The notes beneath the pieces were generated by a model. That model was given only the letters and a program-made list of their open reading frames with translations. It was not told the DNA's origin and searched no databases. Positions 9,436-17,606 of a stretch of 64,000 nt of DNA are shown piece after piece. Position 1 is the stretch's first letter. Every line of letters begins with the position of its first letter. Both the position numbers and the translations under genes were made by a program. The DNA lies in contig NZ_AP018718.1 in assembly GCF_003966565.1 (NCBI RefSeq), positions 2,046,001 through 2,110,000 of the forward strand, given 5' to 3'. This stretch comes from Sulfuricystis multivorans. GTDB lineage: Bacteria; Pseudomonadota; Gammaproteobacteria; Burkholderiales; Rhodocyclaceae.

Positions 9436-9457
9436 TTTGCTCAGGACACTGAGCAAA
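9436..9457. promoter_or_regulatory. Inverted repeat upstream of ATPase copy 1
   Basis: A perfect inverted repeat with 9-base arms (TTTGCTCAG and CTGAGCAAA) and a four-base loop ends 10 bases upstream of the ATPase start at 9425. No T-run follows, so a terminator is unlikely. It sits where a promoter would be and may be an operator. Confidence 0.5.
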
Positions 9458-9885
9458 TCAACAAGGCTCGGCCAGGAATTTTTTCGGCTGGTGAGAAAAC
9501 GAGACGAAATTCTCCGGGGTGACGATCACCGGCTTGGCGTGCGGAAACTGCTTCATGAACTGCTCCAGCCCCCGCAAAGATTTCTTCCTACCCGATTTGA
9601 CCTCGATCGCATACAGCTCGCCCTGATGACGGTAGACGAAATCGACCTCGGCGTTCTTCTCCCACCAGTAAAACAGCTCGCCTGGCAGCTGCATCACTTC
9701 CGCCCCCACCGCCAGCTCAAAGACCCGCCCACGCTGCTCGGGGTCCGCCAGCGCGACAGCAACTGGCGCACCCCGGTCGTCTTGCCGACTTGGCGCGGGC
9801 CAACCAACACCTGGATCAACGGCGCAGGTTCGTTCAACCGCGCCTGCAAGCGGGCGACGAAAGGACGTTCGAAAGACGAATCCAT
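9458..9885 (-). pseudogene. AAA_14/DUF4143 ATPase remnant (copy 2, internally deleted)
   Basis: The 5' part, read from an ATG at 9885, encodes a normal family N-terminus with LNEPAPLIQVLVGPRQVGKTT. The 3' part, in a frame shifted by one base, encodes only the family C-terminus (VFELAVGAEVMQLPGELFYW, then EVDFVYRHQGELYAIEVKSG) and ends at a stop at 9458. The central 250 or so residues, including the Walker B region, are missing. An intact family member is about 400 residues, so this is an internal deletion plus frameshift. The N-terminus resembles copy 1 (RLNEP...IQV.VGPRQVGKTT), so the two were probably tandem paralogues. Confidence 0.85.
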
Positions 9886-9923
9886 CGCAGCAGCTTAGCA
9901 TTGCCAGGGTCGTCTAGTATTTT

Positions 9924-9941
9924 TACAAGGCTTACCTTGCA
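9924..9941. promoter_or_regulatory. Inverted repeat upstream of the ATPase remnant
   Basis: An imperfect inverted repeat (core arms CAAGG and CCTTG, loop CTTA) lies about 40 bases upstream of the remnant's ATG. On the plus strand it is preceded by AGTATTTTT, the same kind of sequence that precedes the inverted repeat of copy 1 (GAGTATTTTT). This suggests related control regions. Confidence 0.4.
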
Positions 9942-10017
9942 TTTTTCCAACTATTGATCAAGGCAGTGTGGTCGGCTGTCCACACTTCGCGCGAATCTCG
10001 GCGCTGGCAAGATGGCA

Positions 10018-10146
10018 CTATTGCCGCACCCGGTCGCCCGCACCCTTGCCCAACACGGTCAGCACGAGATAGCGGAAGTAATCGGCGGGCCCCAGCCGCG
10101 CGAGCATCTGGGCATCGGTCATTGCCAGCCGTTCGGGCTGCGACAT
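10018..10146 (-). CDS. Small open reading frame of unknown function
   Basis: A 42-codon reading frame begins 11 bases after the aminotransferase gene ends. It starts MSQPERLAMTDAQML and ends GAGDRVRQ. Codon usage is GC-rich, like the neighbouring genes. I do not recognise it. It could be a genuine small gene or the leftover N-terminus of a larger gene lost when the ATPase copies arrived. Its position at the end of the aminotransferase operon would allow translation. Confidence 0.3.
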   Translation of the reverse strand: MSQPERLAMTDAQMLARLGPADYFRYLVLTVLGKGAGDRVRQ

Positions 10147-10156
10147 GTCGATGCCG

Positions 10157-11329
10157 CTATGTCGCCCGATGCATCACATCGCGTAATGCAAGGCAGGTCC
10201 GGCCAATCTCATCCCTCGTAAGCCCGGGATGCACGAGAAACATCAAGCTGGTCTCGCCGAGTTCCCGCGACACGGGAAGGCGCTGCGAAGGCCGCCAGGG
10301 GGTGTCATCGAACGCCTTCTCGCGATACACCTCCGAGCAGGAGCCTGCATAGCAGGGCACCGACAATGCGTTGATTTCTTCCAAGATACGGTCCCGGTTC
10401 CATCCTGGTCGCAGCCGTTGCGGTTCGACATAGACGTAGCATTTATAGCCCGCGTGTTCTATTTCCTCTGGCAATCTCGGCACACGCAAACCCGGCAAAC
10501 GACGCGCGGCTTCCCAGATGGCGTTGGCGTTGCGCATGCGCTCTGCATGCCAGGCATTCATGCGCCGTAGCTGAATACGCCCGATCGCCGCCTGCATCTC
10601 GGTCATGCGCCAATTTGTGCCAAAACTTTCATGCAACCAGCGAAAGCCTGGCGAATGTTTGCGTTCATACACGGCGGCATAACTTTTGCCATGATCTTTG
10701 AATGCCCACATATCCCGCCAAAGATTTTCATCGTCGGTGGTGACCATGCCCCCTTCACCGCCGGTCGTCATGATCTTATCCTGGCAAAAGCTCCAGGCGG
10801 CCACATGGCCTATGCTCCCCACACTGCGACCTTTGTAGCGGGCACCATGCGCCTGTGCGCAATCCTCGATCACCTTCAAATGATGCCGACTTGCCAATTC
10901 CATGATGGGATCCATGTCTGCCGGCCATCCAGCCAAATGCACGACGATCACTGCACGCGTGCGTGGTGACAGAACCGTGGCAATCGTCTCAGCTGTAAGA
11001 TTACCGCTGTCACGGTCCACATCCGCGAATACGGGTGTTGCCCCAGCATTTACCACGCAAGACACGCTGGCAATGAAACTCCGTGGCGTCACAATAACCT
11101 CATCACCAGGCCCTATTCCGAGCCCCTTGAGCGCCAAATCCAGCGCCACCGTCCCATTCGCCAGCGCGATGGCGTAACGGGTGCCAACCCATTCAGCGAA
11201 CTCTTTTTCAAACGCCCGACATTCCGTGCCTGTCCAGTAATTCACCCGGTTGGAAAGCAACACGCGCCGGACGGCTTGTGCTTCTTCTTCCGTGTAATTT
11301 GGCCAAGGTGTAAAACCCGTCTCAAGCAT
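10157..11329 (-). CDS. DegT/DnrJ/EryC1-family sugar aminotransferase (PglE-like)
   Basis: This 390-residue PLP enzyme of the DegT/DnrJ/EryC1 family is predicted to transfer an amino group to the 4-keto sugar made by the CapD/PglF-like dehydratase. The PLP lysine is in SFCQDKIMTTGGEGG (about residue 187). An upstream VIEDCAQAHGA motif (about residue 152) supplies the PLP-pyridine aspartate. Length is normal. It follows the acetyltransferase gene by ten bases in one operon with pglC and the GT4 gene. Family members also act on other sugars, so the exact substrate is inferred from the PglC/PglD context. Confidence 0.9.
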   Translation of the reverse strand: MLETGFTPWPNYTEEEAQAVRRVLLSNRVNYWTGTECRAFEKEFAEWVGTRYAIALANGTVALDLALKGLGIGPGDEVIVTPRSFIASVSCVVNAGATPVFADVDRDSGNLTAETIATVLSPRTRAVIVVHLAGWPADMDPIMELASRHHLKVIEDCAQAHGARYKGRSVGSIGHVAAWSFCQDKIMTTGGEGGMVTTDDENLWRDMWAFKDHGKSYAAVYERKHSPGFRWLHESFGTNWRMTEMQAAIGRIQLRRMNAWHAERMRNANAIWEAARRLPGLRVPRLPEEIEHAGYKCYVYVEPQRLRPGWNRDRILEEINALSVPCYAGSCSEVYREKAFDDTPWRPSQRLPVSRELGETSLMFLVHPGLTRDEIGRTCLALRDVMHRAT

Positions 11330-11338
11330 GTCAAACCT

Positions 11339-11986
11339 TCACTTCATCAGCGGTCGTGCAGGGTTACCAATCACCGTCACGCCTAGCGGCACGCTCCTTG
11401 TCACGACTGCACCCATCCCGACTACCGCGCCCCGCCCGATCACAAGGGGCTCTCCGGGCTTCCCCTGACGGATGATCGCCCCGGCACCGATATAGGCATG
11501 ATCCTCGATCACCACATTGCCGTTGCATTTCACGCCTGGCGCAAACGTGACATAGTCGCCGATCACGCAGTCATGTTCGACGTAGCTATAGAGATTCGCC
11601 TGAAAATGTTTGCCAATCCGGATGTTGCTGGTGAGCGTGACAAAGGGGCAGAGGATCGCGCCTTCGCCAAGCAAAACATCATCCATCTGCACTACGCTCT
11701 CCGCCCGTACTTCAAAAAAACGCACCCCATCTTCTGCGCATCGCCGGGCAAGCCGCTCGCGGATAGTGCCATTGGCGATCGCGATACTGACCCAGCGTTC
11801 CTCGGCGGGCTGGGCCAGCCAGTCGGCATAAGTCAGCACGCGATGCCCATTGATTGATTGACCCCGCGGCTGGTCATCGACAAACACGAGTTCGTAAGGC
11901 GCATCGGTCTTTGCCCATTGGGCCCGGGCCAGCGGCATCACGCCACGCCCGCAGCCACTCGCACCATAAACCGCCACGCGAATCAC
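11339..11986 (-). CDS. pglD: Sugar O/N-acyltransferase, PglD/NeuD type
   Basis: This 215-residue protein has an N-terminal Rossmann-like segment (VAVYGASGCGRGVM) and a C-terminal left-handed beta-helix of hexapeptide repeats (IRIGKHFQ, CVIGDYVTFAPG, VVIEDHAYIGAG). The histidine in SYVEHDC aligns with the catalytic base of PglD. It should acetylate the 4-amino sugar using acetyl-CoA. The GTG at 11986 is chosen because it overlaps the pglC stop as GTGA and gives the canonical N-terminus. Longer upstream reading has no family similarity. Confidence 0.88.
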   Translation of the reverse strand: MIRVAVYGASGCGRGVMPLARAQWAKTDAPYELVFVDDQPRGQSINGHRVLTYADWLAQPAEERWVSIAIANGTIRERLARRCAEDGVRFFEVRAESVVQMDDVLLGEGAILCPFVTLTSNIRIGKHFQANLYSYVEHDCVIGDYVTFAPGVKCNGNVVIEDHAYIGAGAIIRQGKPGEPLVIGRGAVVGMGAVVTRSVPLGVTVIGNPARPLMK

Positions 11987-12591
11987 TGTGTTCCCTCGCT
12001 CGTAGAGGCGCCTGTAAACTTGGGCATGGTCGCTTCCCCTTTCGCACTGATGCCTTCTCGCGCCAGCACTTGCTTGATCGTCAGCCAGAGAATCTTGAGA
12101 TCGAGCCAAAAATTGTGATGGTCCACATACCACACATCCAGCTTGAATTTCTCTTCCCAGCTCAATGCATTGCGGCCATTCACCTGCGCCCAACCCGTGA
12201 TGCCCGGGCGGACCTCGTGTCGCCGCGCCTGCTCGGGCGTGTAGAGCGGCAGATATTCCATCAGCAGCGGCCGTGGTCCGATGAGACTCATGTCGCCCTT
12301 GAGCACATTCCAGAGTTCGGGCAGTTCGTCCAAGCTGGTAGCGCGCAGCCACCGGCCAAATGGTGTCAGACGCTGGGCATCAGGCAATAGCTCGCTGTTG
12401 GGCCCCCGTGCATCCGTCATCGTACGAAACTTGATCATCACGAAGGGTTTGCCGTGGAGCCCGGGCCGGACTTGGCGAAAGAACACTGGCTTCCCCAATT
12501 TGTACCGGATCATCCCAGCCAACACCACGATTGGAGCTGCCATGAGCGACAACAAGATGGAGGCGAAGACGATATCGAATGCTCGTTTCAT
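11983..12591 (-). CDS. pglC: Phosphoglycosyltransferase, PglC type (monotopic)
   Basis: This 202-residue protein belongs to the small monotopic phosphoglycosyl transferases. They move a phospho-sugar from a UDP-sugar to undecaprenyl phosphate and so start glycan assembly on the inner membrane. It has one N-terminal re-entrant hydrophobic segment (about residues 8-27), the KFRTM motif, the catalytic Asp-Glu pair in TSLDELPEL and the conserved GPRPLL and RPGITGWAQV segments. It starts three bases after the GT4 gene and overlaps pglD, so it is a central gene of this operon. Confidence 0.93.
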   Translation of the reverse strand: MKRAFDIVFASILLSLMAAPIVVLAGMIRYKLGKPVFFRQVRPGLHGKPFVMIKFRTMTDARGPNSELLPDAQRLTPFGRWLRATSLDELPELWNVLKGDMSLIGPRPLLMEYLPLYTPEQARRHEVRPGITGWAQVNGRNALSWEEKFKLDVWYVDHHNFWLDLKILWLTIKQVLAREGISAKGEATMPKFTGASTSEGTQ

Positions 12592-12594
12592 CGC

Positions 12595-13725
12595 TCACAG
12601 CCCCAAGATTCTCAGGAGTTGCGCATTGATCTTACGCACATCGAAACGTTCTTCCGCCAAACGCCTACTGGTAGCACCCATGCTCGAGATCAGATCGGGC
12701 TCGAGAATGAACCGTTCCATCGCCGCAGCCAATGCCGGGGCATCCCGTACCGGTACAAGGAAACCATTGTGCCCCGGTACCACGGTTTCGCGGCAGCCGG
12801 GTGCATCCGTGGTGATGACCGCCCGCCCCATTGCCATCGCCTCCTGCGTGCTGCGCGGGACGCCCTCTCGGTAAGATGGCAGGACATAAACGTGGGTCTG
12901 GGTCAACCAGGGTTTGACCGCCACGTGTCCAAGCCACTCGATCACGCCTTCGTCTGCCCAGCTTTCCACCTCGGCGCGCCCTATGGCTCCAGGATTCTCA
13001 TCCAGCCCACCTAGCAGCAAAAAACGCACGTCCGGATGGCGTGCCTTGATGATGCGTGCAGCCGCCACATATTCCCGCACGCCTTTCTCGCGCAGCAGGC
13101 GCGCGGCCATGGCGAAGGTGATGGGATGCTCTGGTAGGGAGGGCAAGGCGGCTCCTGGCCATTCGTCGAGATCGACGCCTGTCCCCCCAACACAGGAGAC
13201 CCGCGCTGGTCGCGCAAGCCCACGTGTTTTTAGCTCTTTTGCGTCGTCTGGATTAAACGTCAATACGACATGGGCCCGCTGCAGCGCTAGGCGGTAAAGT
13301 ATGGAGACCCCAGTTTGCAACATCCTTCGCTTGATATTCAGAGGTGCGCCGGGAACGGTAAACGCGAATCCCAATCCGGGAATCATGGCTACCCGATGCG
13401 GCACCGCAGCCCAAGCAGCCGCCATAGTTCCGTAGATCACAGGCTTAATGAAATAGCTCAGCACAACATCAGGACGTAAGACAGTCAAACTTCTGTACAG
13501 TGCCATCAGGCTGGCCGAGTCATGAAGCGGGTTCATTCCGGTACGAGAAAGCGGATAGTCCTGTGTTTCCGCTCCCAAGGCGTGCACGGCGGTACGGCTT
13601 TCTTCGTCGAAATCCGGCGCTAGCGTCACTACGCGGTGGCCACGACTGGCGATCTCACGAATCAACGGCCCTCGAAAATTCGCTAACGAAGGTGCAAAAC
13701 TGGTGATAATGGCGACGGTCTTCAT
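12595..13725 (-). CDS. Glycosyltransferase family 4 (PglA-like)
   Basis: This 376-residue GT4-fold glycosyltransferase probably adds the second sugar to the PglC product on the cytoplasmic face. The N-terminal domain begins AIITSFAPSLANFRGPLI, and the C-terminal domain has the EX7E-type motif in EGVPRSTQEAMAMG. The upper neighbour is a 41-codon glycosyltransferase remnant whose stop overlaps this ATG (ATGA). The order GT4, pglC, pglD, aminotransferase mirrors Campylobacter-type pgl loci. Donor and acceptor cannot be read from sequence. Confidence 0.88.
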   Translation of the reverse strand: MKTVAIITSFAPSLANFRGPLIREIASRGHRVVTLAPDFDEESRTAVHALGAETQDYPLSRTGMNPLHDSASLMALYRSLTVLRPDVVLSYFIKPVIYGTMAAAWAAVPHRVAMIPGLGFAFTVPGAPLNIKRRMLQTGVSILYRLALQRAHVVLTFNPDDAKELKTRGLARPARVSCVGGTGVDLDEWPGAALPSLPEHPITFAMAARLLREKGVREYVAAARIIKARHPDVRFLLLGGLDENPGAIGRAEVESWADEGVIEWLGHVAVKPWLTQTHVYVLPSYREGVPRSTQEAMAMGRAVITTDAPGCRETVVPGHNGFLVPVRDAPALAAAMERFILEPDLISSMGATSRRLAEERFDVRKINAQLLRILGL

Positions 13726-13847
13726 TTTCTATGCTCGATAACAGGCAAACCAAAGATCGCGGTAGACTTGGCCAAGGCAAGACGATGGGAGACGAAGTAC
13801 CAGTCTTCGGTGACCAGAAACACAAGGTGCCCGCCTGCCGGCAGCAT
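13722..13847 (-). pseudogene. Glycosyltransferase N-terminal remnant
   Basis: A 41-codon reading frame contains LVTEDWYFVSHRLALAKS, the start typical of a GT4-type glycosyltransferase. It stops in frame before any further family sequence (…GLPVIEHRK). Its stop overlaps the start of the downstream GT4 gene as ATGA. Immediately upstream, three bases away, is the end of an AAA_14/DUF4143 ATPase gene. The simplest reading is a glycosyltransferase gene lost to deletion when the ATPase gene was acquired. Confidence 0.6.
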
Positions 13848-13850
13848 CGC

Positions 13851-15023
13851 TCACCCCATCGCCCCTGCCAGCCAATCCGGCAGGTTGCGCCAGCCGATCG
13901 CCGGCACCGGCTGGCGCGGCTGGTCTCTGTCTCCCCCGAAGAGCACCGCCGCGCGGGCTGCGCCGATTTCTTCGGCGAGCCTAGCAAGCGGCGCGAACCA
14001 GTCAGCGGCGGGGGTCTCGCCGGCCTTGCACTCCAGCGCGAGACGCGGCACGCCGTCCACCTCCAAAATCAGATCAATCTCACGGCCATGGGCATCGCGG
14101 TAGAAAAACAGTTCATGGGGTAGGAGCCGGTTGCGCAGGGTCTTGATCGTCTCGCTCACCACCCAGGTCTCTAACAGGGGACCGCGCATCGGCCCCAGCG
14201 CAATGGCCTCTTCGCTGCGCTGGCCGGCCAGCCAGGCCGCAAGCCCCACATCGAGAAAATAGAGCTTGGGGGTTTTCACCAGCCGCTTGCCAATATTGCG
14301 ATGCCAGGGTGAGAGCAGGAAGATCAGGTAACTTGCTTCCAGCACCGACAACCAACTCTTTGCCGTGTTGTGGGTAATCCCGCAATCGGCCGCAAGCTGG
14401 GAGAGATTCACCAACTGCCCGGTGCGCGCCGCGCACATGCGCAGAAACCGGTGAAAGGCGCCCAGATCACGCAGCTCCAGGATCTGGCGCACATCCCGTT
14501 CCAGATAGGTTGTCGTGTAATCGGCGAACCAGACATGAGGGGGAATGGCGCGGTCGTAGAGCGGCGGGAAGCCGCCTTTGAGCAGGCACTCGGGCAAGGT
14601 GGCGGGGAGAAGCTTTGCCTCAAGCAATTCCTGCATGGACAGGGGCAGCAGGTTCAAATGCCCCACCCGCCCCGCCAGGGACTGGGCGATGCCGCCGCGC
14701 AAACCCGGCTGCCACGAGCCCGTCAGCACGAAGCGGCCGGTGCGGCGATCGGCATCGAGCACTTCCTGCAACCAGGAAAAGAGCGCCGGCGCGCGCTGCA
14801 CCTCGTCGATGATCGCCCCTTCGGGAAAGCGCCCGAGAAACGCGCGCGCATCCTGTCGCGCAAAGTCCTGCTCGTCCGGATTTTCCAGCGAAACATAGGG
14901 CTTGTCGGGAAACGCCAGACGCGCCAACGTCGTTTTGCCCGACTGACGCGGACCGATGATCGCGACCGCTGGATACCAACCCGCCAACTGATGCAGAGAA
15001 GCCTGGGCCTGTCGGGGAATCAT
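13851..15023 (-). CDS. AAA_14/DUF4143 ATPase (copy 3, intact)
   Basis: This protein of about 390 residues has the AAA_14 plus DUF4143 architecture. Walker A is GPRQSGKTT (about residues 24-32), Walker B is AIIDEVQ, and the C-terminal part has EIDLILEVDGVPRLALECKAG. It belongs to a different subgroup from copy 1 (typical MIPRQ start and LLPLSMQELLEAK block). I prefer the ATG at 15023, which has AGGA eight bases upstream. An ATG at 15032 is an alternative. On the coding strand a TTGACA (-35-like) overlaps the inverted repeat at 15048-15078. A CTAGGA 17 bases further on may be the -10. Function unknown. Confidence 0.88.
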   Translation of the reverse strand: MIPRQAQASLHQLAGWYPAVAIIGPRQSGKTTLARLAFPDKPYVSLENPDEQDFARQDARAFLGRFPEGAIIDEVQRAPALFSWLQEVLDADRRTGRFVLTGSWQPGLRGGIAQSLAGRVGHLNLLPLSMQELLEAKLLPATLPECLLKGGFPPLYDRAIPPHVWFADYTTTYLERDVRQILELRDLGAFHRFLRMCAARTGQLVNLSQLAADCGITHNTAKSWLSVLEASYLIFLLSPWHRNIGKRLVKTPKLYFLDVGLAAWLAGQRSEEAIALGPMRGPLLETWVVSETIKTLRNRLLPHELFFYRDAHGREIDLILEVDGVPRLALECKAGETPAADWFAPLARLAEEIGAARAAVLFGGDRDQPRQPVPAIGWRNLPDWLAGAMG

Positions 15024-15047
15024 GACGGCCATCCTAGCGGTCCAGTC

Positions 15048-15078
15048 GGGCAATTGTCAATTTGAATTACAATTGCCC
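15048..15078. promoter_or_regulatory. Inverted repeat overlapping the promoter of ATPase copy 3
   Basis: Perfect 10-base arms (GGGCAATTGT and ACAATTGCCC) flank an 11-base centre, 25 bases upstream of the preferred ATG. The repeat overlaps the TTGACA of the proposed promoter, which fits an operator. It is not followed by a T-run. Confidence 0.55.
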
Positions 15079-15287
15079 AGCACGCTCGTGACCAAGAAAG
15101 CCTGGGTTAGGCACGCTGAGACTGCGGTGGTCACGATAGCTTGGACGGCCACCGGGTTGGAATACGCTAAGGCTGGTGCCGGAGAGATGGTTTTGACTTT
15201 CCCGGATTTGGAGGATTGTAGCTTGAGCGCTGTGGAGCCTGCGGGCAGCTGCGATGGTTTTCATCATCCGGTCAAACTCGTGGCATC

Positions 15288-17567
15288 TCATGACCTAAAC
15301 GCTACGCAACAGGTCACCTTGGCTGCCTGCTTGGAACGGCGGGCCTTTGAGGGCAAGCCAAAAGTATCTGGCTTCTTCACATTGCCGTCCAGCCTGCTTG
15401 GAACGGCGGGCCTTTGAGGGCAAGCCAAAAGTAAGCCTACCACCAACCACCAAATCCGCTGGTAAAGCATTTCATGCACGAGGGAAAATATTCCAAAGGC
15501 GAGGAGTGCGAACAGGAGCGCACGCTGTACTGGTAACCTGGGAAGCCCTCTCCAGTTCCTCAAAGCATATCGCACTAGCAGATAAAAGAAGAGACCAATC
15601 ACCGCCACACCCAACACACCAAACTCCGCCAGAATCCAAATCGGCGTGCTATGAATGACCATGGGAAACCCAAACCACTGGGAGCTTACTGCGATAAACA
15701 CCCCCAACCCGGTTCCGGTTAAGGGTTCTTGCCGCCACATCTGGAGTGCATGCCAATTGGCATCCCATCGCGCTTGATCACTCGACTCGGATGACCACGC
15801 CGACTGAATCCCCAGCGCCGACTGAATCCCCGGCGCCGAATTGTTGATTATTATCCATACTAGCCCGGCGACCAGCACACCTTGTGCGAGTAGGCGCCGG
15901 TCAGTCATGCGCCCCAACCACGCAACCATCCACATCACTAATGAAGCCCCCAGCGCAGCGCGAGAGCCCGTCAGGATGATTCCTAACAAGACAATCCCCA
16001 TGGCCAACGGTAATATGACTTTTACGCCCCGTACTTTTCTTGCCAATAGGCGAGACCACACAGCGGCATAGCCTAGAAACAAGGCCAAAATCATCAATAG
16101 CTGAAACGCAAACGCGTTTCTGTTTCCAGCATAACCCTCGAAGTTGGCCGACAGATCCCCAAACAAATGGAGACCAGCTGTGTGCAACCACCGTATGACA
16201 ATCTGAAATACGACCAGCACACAGGCTGTCGCGAACAGTGTCTCGATAAACCGCCTCCTACCATGTGCTGCATGATGTTCGACCACGAGATATCCAGCCG
16301 CAAGATAACCGAGCAAAACCAACCAACCGAACAATCTATTGTTCACAGCCCAAGCATTGAGGCCTATTTTTCCATAACCCCACACGAAACCAAAGACCAA
16401 AAGCAGTGTGATGGCTACAAGCATTGCGTTAAAGCGCGAGACATTCCATGTGGGCCATGTCCGTTGGAATCCAACGTGCAACGCCACAGCGCCAAGCGCA
16501 AGCATGGCGAAAGGATCCGCCAGATTGACATTGATTACGTTGCCCGGCCAAGAAACATGCACCTGAAAAAAAACGGTCAGTGCGATCGCCAGCCCTAAGA
16601 TCCATGCTGCATTTTTTGTCAGAGCAAGCATTTTCTCTGAGCCCCTTTCCTGAATGATGCAATCACTATCAACAGCCAAATCGTGTCGAGGCAAAGCAAA
16701 CATCACAGCAGTCACAAAGAGTGTTGTCAACAGGGATGCGCTCCCGATGATAACTGAAGCAGCCACAGCATCTGCAGAGCCTATACCCAAATGCCCAAGC
16801 ACCAGTAAAGACGCAACTTCCCTGGGCCCCCACCCCCCGACACTAATCGGCATGCTTGCAGCGAAGCTAATGACCGCAGCGGCAGCAAGCAATTTCAGCA
16901 CGCCGGCCGTTGGGACAATCGATGTTAAGACCACGACAAAGGATGCCAGCATCGCCAGCAGAGCAAGAAACGTAATAAATATGTCCTGAAAAAGTTTTAA
17001 GAGATATCTCCAGGTCAACATGCCAGAAAAAAGTTTTTTCTCAAAACTCCCTCTTCCGACGAACGCACTGACCGCGCCACCGCCACAAACGATAAGGGTC
17101 ACTTGACCCAAGGAAAGCTCTCCAATGAATTGGCCAACGAGCTGTTCGCCAAAGACATACACAGCTCCGAAAGTAGCAAGACCCCCACTGATAAGAGCCA
17201 ACAATCCACGTTCATATGCTACCAACGCCGAATTTACAGCCGGAGCAATACCAATTTTATGGAAAACGGCCTGACGTCCCGCTACTTGTGCCAGCAGCGG
17301 AACAAAGAATAGACCTGCGGCATAACCCGCCATATTCGCCCGCGCAGTTACGTCAAATGGCAGATGGATGCCAAAATGCACCGTCACTCGCCAGGAACGG
17401 AACAGCACCAATAAAAGATTGAGCGTAAGCAACGCAAACAGACTAGCCCAGGTTCCCACGGAAAGATGGCTAAGGCGGTGTGCGACTTCATATGGCCCAA
17501 CCCACCAAAACACCAGAAAAAGAACGATGAGCGTACAACCGAAAGTTATTGCGCGTTTTGCTGACAT
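15288..17567 (-). CDS. Fusion of a flippase-like (LPG synthase TM-type) domain with an O-antigen ligase/polymerase-like domain
   Basis: This 759-residue multi-spanning inner-membrane protein has two halves. Residues 1-300 match the lysylphosphatidylglycerol synthase transmembrane/flippase-like family, with the SVGGWGPRE motif near residue 245. Residues 315-735 match the O-antigen ligase (WaaL/Wzy-like) family, with GSRAALGASLVMW, GTGLGVF and HSTPIWILAEFG. The halves are usually separate genes. A methionine at residue 313 (16631) follows an AGGAAAGG sequence and may be the old start of the ligase, so independent translation is possible. The C-terminal tail is altered by a 42-base direct repeat. 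The likely role is glycan transport plus polymerisation or ligation in this locus. Confidence 0.82.
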   Translation of the reverse strand: MSAKRAITFGCTLIVLFLVFWWVGPYEVAHRLSHLSVGTWASLFALLTLNLLLVLFRSWRVTVHFGIHLPFDVTARANMAGYAAGLFFVPLLAQVAGRQAVFHKIGIAPAVNSALVAYERGLLALISGGLATFGAVYVFGEQLVGQFIGELSLGQVTLIVCGGGAVSAFVGRGSFEKKLFSGMLTWRYLLKLFQDIFITFLALLAMLASFVVVLTSIVPTAGVLKLLAAAAVISFAASMPISVGGWGPREVASLLVLGHLGIGSADAVAASVIIGSASLLTTLFVTAVMFALPRHDLAVDSDCIIQERGSEKMLALTKNAAWILGLAIALTVFFQVHVSWPGNVINVNLADPFAMLALGAVALHVGFQRTWPTWNVSRFNAMLVAITLLLVFGFVWGYGKIGLNAWAVNNRLFGWLVLLGYLAAGYLVVEHHAAHGRRRFIETLFATACVLVVFQIVIRWLHTAGLHLFGDLSANFEGYAGNRNAFAFQLLMILALFLGYAAVWSRLLARKVRGVKVILPLAMGIVLLGIILTGSRAALGASLVMWMVAWLGRMTDRRLLAQGVLVAGLVWIIINNSAPGIQSALGIQSAWSSESSDQARWDANWHALQMWRQEPLTGTGLGVFIAVSSQWFGFPMVIHSTPIWILAEFGVLGVAVIGLFFYLLVRYALRNWRGLPRLPVQRALLFALLAFGIFSLVHEMLYQRIWWLVVGLLLACPQRPAVPSRLDGNVKKPDTFGLPSKARRSKQAAKVTCCVAFRS
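15325..15433. repeat. 42-base direct repeat at the 3' end of the ligase fusion gene
   Basis: Two identical 42-base copies lie at 15325-15366 and 15392-15433, beginning GCCTGCTTGGAACGG and ending AAGCCAAAAGTA, with a 25-base spacer. The 67-base period is not a multiple of three, so the two copies are read in different frames: one as ACPQRPAVPS, the other as FGLPSKARRSKQ. The second copy therefore adds an unrelated tail to the protein. Confidence 0.9.
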
Positions 17568-17606
17568 TAAAATTACCTCAAAATCCCGATAGAAACGGCA
17601 GCTGAG

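Noticed and set aside
9436-9457. Rho-independent terminator after the ATPase remnant.
   Set aside because: The hairpin is not followed by a T-run on either strand, and it sits at the promoter position of the next gene.
9966-9985. Six-base inverted repeat (GTGTGG/CCACAC) downstream of the small 42-codon frame.
   Set aside because: The arms are short and no T-run follows. I cannot give it a function.
15067-15291. A 74-codon minus-strand frame between ATPase copy 3 and the ligase fusion.
   Set aside because: There is no ribosome-binding site or family similarity, and it overlaps the regulatory inverted repeat.
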